Source of the DNA: an archaeon
GTDB taxonomy: Archaea > Nanobdellota > Nanobdellia > Pacearchaeales > GW2011-AR1
Assembly: GCA_018697035.1 (NCBI GenBank)
Contig: JABHSE010000002.1
Coordinates: 91,160 to 155,159, forward strand
Direction of reading: 5' to 3'
DNA length: 64,000 nucleotides
How positions within the stretch are numbered: position 1 is the first letter of the stretch; the number at the start of each line of letters is the position of its first letter. The notes beneath the pieces are model-generated. The model was not told where the DNA came from and did not search any database. It worked only from the letters and a program-made list of their open reading frames with translations. Shown piece by piece: positions 59,509-64,000 of this stretch. The position numbers and the translations under genes are program-made.

Positions 59509-59664
59509 CTGTATTGTTTCCTCGAGAGAACTTAACTATTTCAAGCCAGTGTTCTTCTCAGCAGTAGTTTTCGCTACTTGATCTTTCCCCCGTAGCACCG
59601 GAGCAAAAACCGTGACCAACCAATCACAAATCTCATCACCCAAACATTCAAGTTTTGGATGGAA
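59509..59664 (-). promoter_or_regulatory. Probable leader RNA of the ribosomal superoperon
   Basis: About 155 bases between the predicted transcription start and the rpl3 ATG, unusually GC-rich for this window. On the coding strand it holds AGTAG/CTACT around CGAAAA (59563-59578) and repeated GTAGC/GCTAC segments. A short frame from a TTG, reading LGDEICDWLVTVFAPVLRGK, ends at a TAG and could be a leader peptide or chance. A ribosomal protein binding site for autoregulation is plausible. Confidence 0.4.
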
Positions 59665-59674
59665 CTAAAATTAA

Positions 59675-60052
59675 TCATAGATTAGGGTATATAAAGCTTA
59701 TGGCAATCGAGATTCCCCCAACAACAACCCCGAAAAGGATCTTCCTCCAATCCTTCTCCAAATAAAAAAGCGACACCACCAACAAACAATAAGCCACACT
59801 CCCAAAAACAACATACAAAAAATCCCCATAATAAAGCGAAGTAAAAACCAAAACAATCAAACCAAGTCCAGCATAAACATCTTGCCGAATCCACAAAAAC
59901 ATCAAACCAAAAACGACACCACTTGTAACGAACTGCAAAAAATAAACAGGGTTATTCAACATCCAAACCCGAACCAAAACCAAAACAAAAAACGGAACAC
60001 TACCCAAAGCAACCAAGTCTCTAGCCACCTCCTTCAACCAAACACCTTTCAT
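59675..60052 (-). CDS. Four-helix membrane protein of unknown function
   Basis: 125 residues. Helices at about residues 14-31, 40-58, 62-80 and 85-120 cover nearly the whole chain; the start MKGVWLKEVARDLVALGSVP is cytoplasmic. Short polar loops only. No family recognised. It ends over the ribosomal superoperon promoter. Confidence 0.65.
   Translation of the reverse strand: MKGVWLKEVARDLVALGSVPFFVLVLVRVWMLNNPVYFLQFVTSGVVFGLMFLWIRQDVYAGLGLIVLVFTSLYYGDFLYVVFGSVAYCLLVVSLFYLEKDWRKILFGVVVGGISIAISFIYPNL
59688..59696 (-). promoter_or_regulatory. TATA box of the S10/spc superoperon
   Basis: CTTTATATA on the minus strand lies inside the last codons of the upstream membrane protein gene. It predicts a start about 25 bases on, near 59664, and a long leader. 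Confidence 0.5.
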
Positions 60053-60098
60053 AAAATACTGACGACATTAAACTATAAAATCCTTTCGTACTAGAAAA

Positions 60099-61181
60099 CT
60101 AAGCAACCTTAAGCTGAACATCAGTTCGAGGAACGGCCTTATACTCATGTCCCGTCATCTTCGGAACAAGCTCATGCATCATATCATCCGAAATCCGAAA
60201 ATCCTCATCAAGCCTCGCCTGAAGATCCGCCTTACTAATACCCTTTCGTTCCAACCTTATCTTCTCAGGTCCATACATCTTCAACGGGAAAACCCAAGTC
60301 TTAGAAGCAAAATCAGGACCATATTTCCCCATTCCCTTCTCAAGAAAACCCTTCAAGCTCGCAGGATTAGGATCGTAAACAAAGGGGTAAGCATCAACAC
60401 CAGCCTTAACCATACTATCAAAAGTGTGCCACCTCTCCTCCTCTAAAAAACTAAATTTCTTATTAGAAAATCCAATAGCTCCAAGATGACTCTCTGCATC
60501 GGTTCCCTTAAAAGAACATAAAACCCCAAAATTATCATAAGCCGCAACCTCATTCCAAAAATTCTTATCTAACCTTCCTTCACTCTGCAAATGATCAATA
60601 AAATGACCAGTCATCAAATTAGTTTCCCCTTGAAAATACACCTCCTTAGAAAGCCCTCTCTTATCTAACTCTCTAAGATTCTCAGTCCACTGCCACGGAA
60701 GAAGAAGCGGCTCTCCACCAGAACGCCTCATAACATGAATAGTTTTATCTTTCCTAAGTTCTTCCAAGGCATCAATCCCCTCACTAACCGAAAAATACTC
60801 ACCTGCACCTTTCTCTCCATTCTTATTAAAATCATCAACGAAACACCACGGACAATAAACATTACAAGTTTTAGTCTGCGGCATGAAAGTCATATTGGTC
60901 TCAGCCAAAGATCTATTCAAAGCAACCGAAGCCCATTGCGGCATATCAAACTGCTCCTTAACAGCTCTCTCTAAAGCTCCAGGATCATTAGGGTCAGCTT
61001 TCAAATTATCTTTAGTTCTATAAAAATCTCCAACAGTATAAGCTGATTTCCCAATATCAATACTCTGCGCAGTCCCAGAAAAATTCGCCAACAAATATTT
61101 CTTCACACCTTTTTCCTCAACAAAAGTTTTCCTACTTAAAGAATCATTCCTCTTCTCCGACCAGTACCTCTCTAAATTCAT
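60099..61181 (-). CDS. Radical SAM enzyme
   Basis: About 360 residues from the ATG at 61181 (MNLERYWSEKRNDSLSRKTF); the frame upstream lies in the divergent promoter. The cluster motif is CNVYCPWCFVDDF (CX3CX2C), followed by MRRSGGEPLLLPW, which is the GGEP motif binding SAM. FQGETNLMTGHFIDHL and SMVKAGVDAYPFVYD continue the partial TIM barrel. No C-terminal SPASM cysteines, so it is not a typical peptide maturase; substrate unknown. Confidence 0.88.
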   Translation of the reverse strand: MNLERYWSEKRNDSLSRKTFVEEKGVKKYLLANFSGTAQSIDIGKSAYTVGDFYRTKDNLKADPNDPGALERAVKEQFDMPQWASVALNRSLAETNMTFMPQTKTCNVYCPWCFVDDFNKNGEKGAGEYFSVSEGIDALEELRKDKTIHVMRRSGGEPLLLPWQWTENLRELDKRGLSKEVYFQGETNLMTGHFIDHLQSEGRLDKNFWNEVAAYDNFGVLCSFKGTDAESHLGAIGFSNKKFSFLEEERWHTFDSMVKAGVDAYPFVYDPNPASLKGFLEKGMGKYGPDFASKTWVFPLKMYGPEKIRLERKGISKADLQARLDEDFRISDDMMHELVPKMTGHEYKAVPRTDVQLKVA

Positions 61182-61285
61182 AACCGAATAAACACAGTAT
61201 ATATTATAAACATCATGCCACCCCAACATATATATCCCACACCACAACCAGTAACTCTTAAAAACCAATTTTCCGTTACATAATC
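61182..61285. promoter_or_regulatory. Divergent promoter region
   Basis: For the radical SAM gene the minus strand carries TTTATAATATATA near 61197-61209. For the plus-strand gene a CTTAAAAACC box at about 61256-61265 lies 25 bases ahead of its ATG. Confidence 0.5.
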
Positions 61286-61924
61286 ATGGCAATAAAAACC
61301 CCAGAACTTCTTCCAGGCGAAAAAGGCTACGTTCCCAAAAAAGAGAGAACAGCCAAAAGAAAAGCAACAGAAAGAAAGAAAAAAGCAGTGCGAAGAAAAA
61401 AAGATAAAATAATAGGCAAGATAAAACCAGGATACAAAGGCTACAGAATAGGCAAATTAACAATCACTCCACGAAAAGAAAGAAGATACCCAATATGGAG
61501 GTACTCCAAAAAAATAGGAGAGATCATCGTAACTCCCGAAGAAGAGATAACTCTAACATTCAAAAGACTAGGCGGAATCGGAAATTTCAAACACCTAATC
61601 CAAGACGCAGATTTCCAACTCCAATGGGCAATACGAGAACAAGAACTCCTAATGACACAAGAAAAATGCTTCAACTGTTCAAAAAAAATATCCAGAGCCG
61701 CAAAACCGAACCTTTATCATCATAAGATGTTCAAGGTTCGAACCGATCTCCTAGAAAAAGCCGCAAAAGTTCCCGAAAAAGTTATAGCAGGAAAACTAAC
61801 AATAGAAAAAGGCTGGGAAAAATTCAACGATATTCTCGAAGGCGGAAATAGATACTATATGAGCCTCGAAGACACAACCCTACTCTGCGCCGCCTGCGCT
61901 AAACAAAAAAACCTTAACGAATAA
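61286..61924 (+). CDS. Basic zinc-binding protein of unknown function
   Basis: 212 residues. Residues 15-45 are almost all Lys/Arg (KERTAKRKATERKKKAVRRK), then IKPGYKGYRIGKLTITPRKE. The C-terminal half has a CFNC pair and a distant CAAC pair that could form one zinc site, with a helical stretch between. Probably binds nucleic acid. Followed 2 bases later by the GIY-YIG gene. Confidence 0.65.
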   Translation: MAIKTPELLPGEKGYVPKKERTAKRKATERKKKAVRRKKDKIIGKIKPGYKGYRIGKLTITPRKERRYPIWRYSKKIGEIIVTPEEEITLTFKRLGGIGNFKHLIQDADFQLQWAIREQELLMTQEKCFNCSKKISRAAKPNLYHHKMFKVRTDLLEKAAKVPEKVIAGKLTIEKGWEKFNDILEGGNRYYMSLEDTTLLCAACAKQKNLNE

Positions 61925-61926
61925 TC

Positions 61927-62190
61927 ATGGAAGAAAAACCTTGGTTCGTTTATATCTTAGAATGCCAAGACGGCTCATTTTACACAGGAGTTACAGTTGA
62001 CCTAGACAAAAGAATGAAAACTCACGCCGAAGGTAAAGGCTCAAAATATGTCAGACAAAAAAGATTCAGAAAACTTCTCAGGTCGAAAGAATGCAAAAAC
62101 AGATCCGAAGCTCAAAAAGCTGAATGTTATATTAAAACATTGCACAAATATGACAAACTAGATTGGTTCAAAGATAACATCACTTACTAG
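61927..62190 (+). CDS. GIY-YIG nuclease domain protein
   Basis: 87 residues, UPF0213/YhbQ type. WFVYILECQDGSFYTGVTVD provides the GIY...YIG core, KRMKTHAEGKGSKYVR the Arg and His, and SEAQKAECYIKTLHK the metal-binding Glu. Such small members act in DNA repair or RNA metabolism. It overlaps the end of the minus-strand orphan at 62180 by 11 bases. Confidence 0.88.
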   Translation: MEEKPWFVYILECQDGSFYTGVTVDLDKRMKTHAEGKGSKYVRQKRFRKLLRSKECKNRSEAQKAECYIKTLHKYDKLDWFKDNITY

Positions 62191-62536
62191 GAATATTGTA
62201 AAACTGAACAAAACGACTTCCTTCAAAATTCAAGTCAGTAAAAGCATTAGCAACCTTTCCATTTTTCTCTACAACAGGATAAAGTTCTCTCAACCCATCA
62301 CATAAACCACTTTGTTCAAATAAATTAACTTCCTTAGGGTCACCAATAGAAATTATATTCTCAATACCAAAAGGAGTAATATTAGGTTGGTCATCAGAAT
62401 TAGCGACATCACGATGAACTTCCGCAAGATATTTACCAGAATTCGAATCTCTAACAATCCTGAAATAAGGGTTACTATTCATAGCAATCAAGTTCCAATA
62501 AGCTTTATAAAAATTATTATAATCAAGTTCAACCAC
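62180..62536 (-). CDS. Unknown protein (orphan)
   Basis: 118 residues if started at the GTG at 62536, which overlaps the stop of the SPFH-tail gene; an ATG at 62482 (MNSNPYFRIVRDSNSGKYLA) is the more cautious start. Beta-rich middle with GKYLAEVHRDVANSDDQPN, acidic overall. No family recognised. Similar in size and style to the orphans embedded in the ribosomal operon. Confidence 0.5.
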   Translation of the reverse strand: MVELDYNNFYKAYWNLIAMNSNPYFRIVRDSNSGKYLAEVHRDVANSDDQPNITPFGIENIISIGDPKEVNLFEQSGLCDGLRELYPVVEKNGKVANAFTDLNFEGSRFVQFYNIPSK

Positions 62537-62900
62537 GTGCTTCCAAAATAGGCAAGTTAGCCTCAGTCGGTACATAAATCACTTCCGTATTCCCATCATT
62601 CAATCCCTCAACAAACTTATATCTAATATATTCATCCGTAATAGATCCCGCAATAATCTCATTCGCATCAGCAATCCCCTGCGCCCGAATCACCTCAGCC
62701 TCCGCTATCAACTTTGCCGACTCCTTCAACGCCGCAGCCTCCTCAATAGCAATCTGTTTATTCCACTCAGCCTCCTTCAACTGCGCTTTCCCATTCAACT
62801 CTCGAGCATAAACCTTATAATTCGGAAGCCCCCAAAGAAAACCACCAAGCAAAAGCAAAACAATAACAATACCACTAATAGCCAACCAATCAACTCTCAT
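62529..62900 (-). CDS. Membrane-anchored SPFH/prohibitin tail protein
   Basis: 123 residues from the ATG at 62900. One membrane helix (WLAISGIVIVLLLLGGFLWGL), a helix of LKEAEWNKQIAIEEAAALKE and ESAKLIAEAEVIRAQGIADANEIIAG in outline, then YIRYKFVEGLNDGNTEVIYVP and a PIL end. The latter part matches the C-terminal helix and tail of stomatin/prohibitin-like proteins, but the SPFH domain itself is missing. It may oligomerise in the membrane through the coiled coil. Confidence 0.75.
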   Translation of the reverse strand: MRVDWLAISGIVIVLLLLGGFLWGLPNYKVYARELNGKAQLKEAEWNKQIAIEEAAALKESAKLIAEAEVIRAQGIADANEIIAGSITDEYIRYKFVEGLNDGNTEVIYVPTEANLPILEARG

Positions 62901-62934
62901 AACAAACGAAACAATACAACATATATAAATCTTC

Positions 62935-63450
62935 TCAGTCGATATCTCTAGCATAAATAGAATACATTCTACCAGGATCTCCAGTATATCCAGAACCTTT
63001 TATTTCGGAAAACCCAGTTTTCCTAAGTACTGCTAAATTTGTCTCATTAGTAGATTCAACAAAAGAAAGAACTCTAGCTGGACCCTTTGCCATTTCCGCA
63101 ATAGAATCAGTAGCAGCATTCTTCAATAATTTTCCAAGTCCCTTCCCCCTTTCCCCTCTCTCTACAAAAGATTCAATCTCAACATCTCCAGGTTTAATAT
63201 AACTTGAGGCCGCATTAGTATACCTATGACATAAAATAAATCCAACAGGGTCACCACGGGAATTATCCACAAAGTACCCCCACTTGTTTTGAGAATTTCC
63301 AATAGAGGATACCATAGTGTCAATAGCTTCTTTGTCATCCAAACAAAAATCTCCATCAGCTTCAGTTTCCCTATAAAATAAAGAATACATTTCAGCTAAT
63401 TTTCTTTTAGACTCTTCGTCTTCAATGAGACGAATATTATCATTTACCAT
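62935..63450 (-). CDS. GNAT-family acetyltransferase
   Basis: 171 residues. VEIESFVERGERGKGLGKLLKNAATD is, in outline, strand four plus the acetyl-CoA loop RGKGLGK, and VLSFVESTNETNLAVLRKTGF completes the fold. Substrate unknown. A 19-bp palindrome sits between its TATA box and start codon, so it is probably repressed by a DNA-binding protein. Confidence 0.88.
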   Translation of the reverse strand: MVNDNIRLIEDEESKRKLAEMYSLFYRETEADGDFCLDDKEAIDTMVSSIGNSQNKWGYFVDNSRGDPVGFILCHRYTNAASSYIKPGDVEIESFVERGERGKGLGKLLKNAATDSIAEMAKGPARVLSFVESTNETNLAVLRKTGFSEIKGSGYTGDPGRMYSIYARDID

Positions 63451-63452
63451 AT

Positions 63453-63471
63453 GTTACTATTGAATAGTAAC
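63453..63471. promoter_or_regulatory. 19-bp perfect palindrome, likely operator of the GNAT gene
   Basis: GTTACTATTGAATAGTAAC is symmetric around one base. It starts 3 bases upstream of the GNAT ATG and touches the TATA box at 63471-63480, so a bound dimer would block transcription start. Confidence 0.65.
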
Positions 63472-63480
63472 TATATAAAG
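63471..63480 (-). promoter_or_regulatory. TATA box of the GNAT gene
   Basis: CTTTATATAG on the minus strand, about 25 bases ahead of the ATG at 63450, consistent with a leaderless transcript. Confidence 0.65.
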
Positions 63481-63537
63481 TTTCCGATAACCAATTTTGA
63501 TTATTGCACCGTAATTTCTAAGTTAGAATTTTTAAAG

Positions 63538-63551
63538 CGTACAGATGTACG
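63538..63551. terminator. Short inverted repeat after the last gene
   Basis: CGTACAGATGTACG, two 6-bp arms with 2 central bases, lies about 40 bases past the stop of the gene at 63593. Either a weak terminator hairpin or a protein site. Confidence 0.3.
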
Positions 63552-63557
63552 TGAGAG

Positions 63558-63596
63558 AATTATCACAACGAAATTACAAGCAAGAATAAAAATTAA
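63558..63596. repeat. 39-bp exact repeat at a gene 3' end (copy B)
   Basis: Identical to 43051-43089. Here the repeat includes the stop codon of the gene at 63593, while copy A lies just past the secY stop. Confidence 0.85.
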
Positions 63597-64000
63597 GCAA
63601 CAAACTCAGCCGAACTCTCTCTCATGTCCCCATCAACATCCACAACCCTCTTCAAAACACCCTTCCTCTTAGCCATCTCCCGAATCTCAGCCGGCTTCAA
63701 ACTCTCTATATCAGCAGGATAAACAATATCAGTCACATCAATCTCATGCGCAATTCTCACATTCTCAAACTTCACAATATCAAAAAACAACTCCTTCAAA
63801 ATACCTTCATCCAAAGTTTTCAAAGTACAAAAATCAGCCTTAGGCCCATCCCCTTTTTCTTTCCCAGGTTTCCCGCTCGCAGGAGCCTTAGGTTTAATCT
63901 TCAAAACAAAATCATCTCCCTTGAAACTCAAAGCAAAAAACGCCTTAGGATACTTATCCATCAAAGCAAAAATCTCCTCACCCTCAATCTCACAATCCAC
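63593..64000 (-). CDS. Conserved protein of unknown function, truncated by the window end
   Basis: At least 135 residues; the frame is open at 64000, so the start is outside. DKYPKAFFALSFKGDDFVLKIKPKAPASG, in outline, gives a beta strand pair, a Lys/Pro-rich linker follows, then ADFCTLKTLDEGILKELFFDI and HEIDVTDIVYPADIESLKPAEIREMAKRKG in outline. The last part looks like a conserved C-terminal module of uncharacterised archaeal proteins. The stop lies within the 39-bp repeat shared with the secY end. Confidence 0.6.
   Translation of the reverse strand: MDCEIEGEEIFALMDKYPKAFFALSFKGDDFVLKIKPKAPASGKPGKEKGDGPKADFCTLKTLDEGILKELFFDIVKFENVRIAHEIDVTDIVYPADIESLKPAEIREMAKRKGVLKRVVDVDGDMRESSAEFVA

Overview
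This window is AT-rich archaeal DNA. The evidence is an Orc1/Cdc6 initiator, archaeal RNA polymerase subunits D, F and N, archaeal-type ribosomal proteins (eL18, eL19, eL21, eL32, eS4), SecF-SecD order, AglB, a tRNA intron with a bulge-helix-bulge, and TATA boxes placed about 25 bases ahead of many start codons. Very compact operons, many small zinc-ribbon and membrane proteins of unknown function, and a reduced S10/spc cluster suggest a DPANN lineage of the Woesearchaeota/Pacearchaeota type. That placement is inference.

Layout. (1) 1-2.8 kb: end-truncated DP1 (small subunit of DNA polymerase D), orc1/cdc6 and a likely replication origin, then a PRC-barrel protein. (2) 2.8-8.1 kb: an accessory stretch with two winged-helix proteins that carry repeat-coded linkers, two tiny membrane proteins, an HNH nuclease, palindromic operator-like sites and inverted CTCACTTTTTC motifs, followed by XerA and a catalytic-domain-less relative of large serine recombinases. 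(3) 8.2-13 kb, minus strand: rpl21e-rpoF-DUF655-rps13-rps4-rps11-rpoD-rpl18e-rpl13-rps9. (4) 13.1-18.9 kb: a secreted COG1361-like protein facing a MacB/LolCDE-like ABC operon, rpoN, 5S rRNA, three tRNAs with duplicated tRNA ends, and an HNH nuclease. (5) 18.9-40.6 kb: secF-secD, then a large surface-glycan and N-glycosylation island: flippase, glycosyltransferases, two UDP-GlcNAc 2-epimerases, Gmd, a PMP-type sugar 3-dehydrase, a sugar C-methyltransferase, AglB and a GlcNAc-1-phosphate transferase. (6) 40.7-43 kb: an aIF2B-like R15P isomerase, small unknowns, a YkgJ cysteine-cluster protein and DUF106. (7) 43-59.7 kb: the S10/spc ribosomal superoperon, rpl3 to secY, with eight non-ribosomal genes spliced between ribosomal genes. 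(8) 59.7-64 kb: membrane, radical SAM, GIY-YIG, SPFH-tail and GNAT proteins and an end-truncated conserved protein.

Two things stand out. First, a 44-46 nt imperfect palindrome with a GAA-type loop occurs five times; four copies sit exactly between convergent transcription units and the fifth lies in the rps14-rps8 gap. Second, seven small orphan genes plus one larger PEP/pyruvate-domain-like gene are embedded in the otherwise highly conserved ribosomal superoperon, nearly all with 1-4 base start/stop overlaps. Smaller oddities suggest local recombination at gene ends: a 39-bp exact copy shared by the 3' ends of secY and the last gene, a 16-bp copy at the ends of two neighbouring genes, and 17-bp copies of tRNA ends.

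The glycan island reads as one pathway: precursors are made (Gmd, WecB, 3-dehydrase, reductase, C-methyltransferase), assembled on a lipid carrier started by the GPT-family enzyme, flipped, and transferred to secreted proteins by AglB after export through SecY/SecDF.
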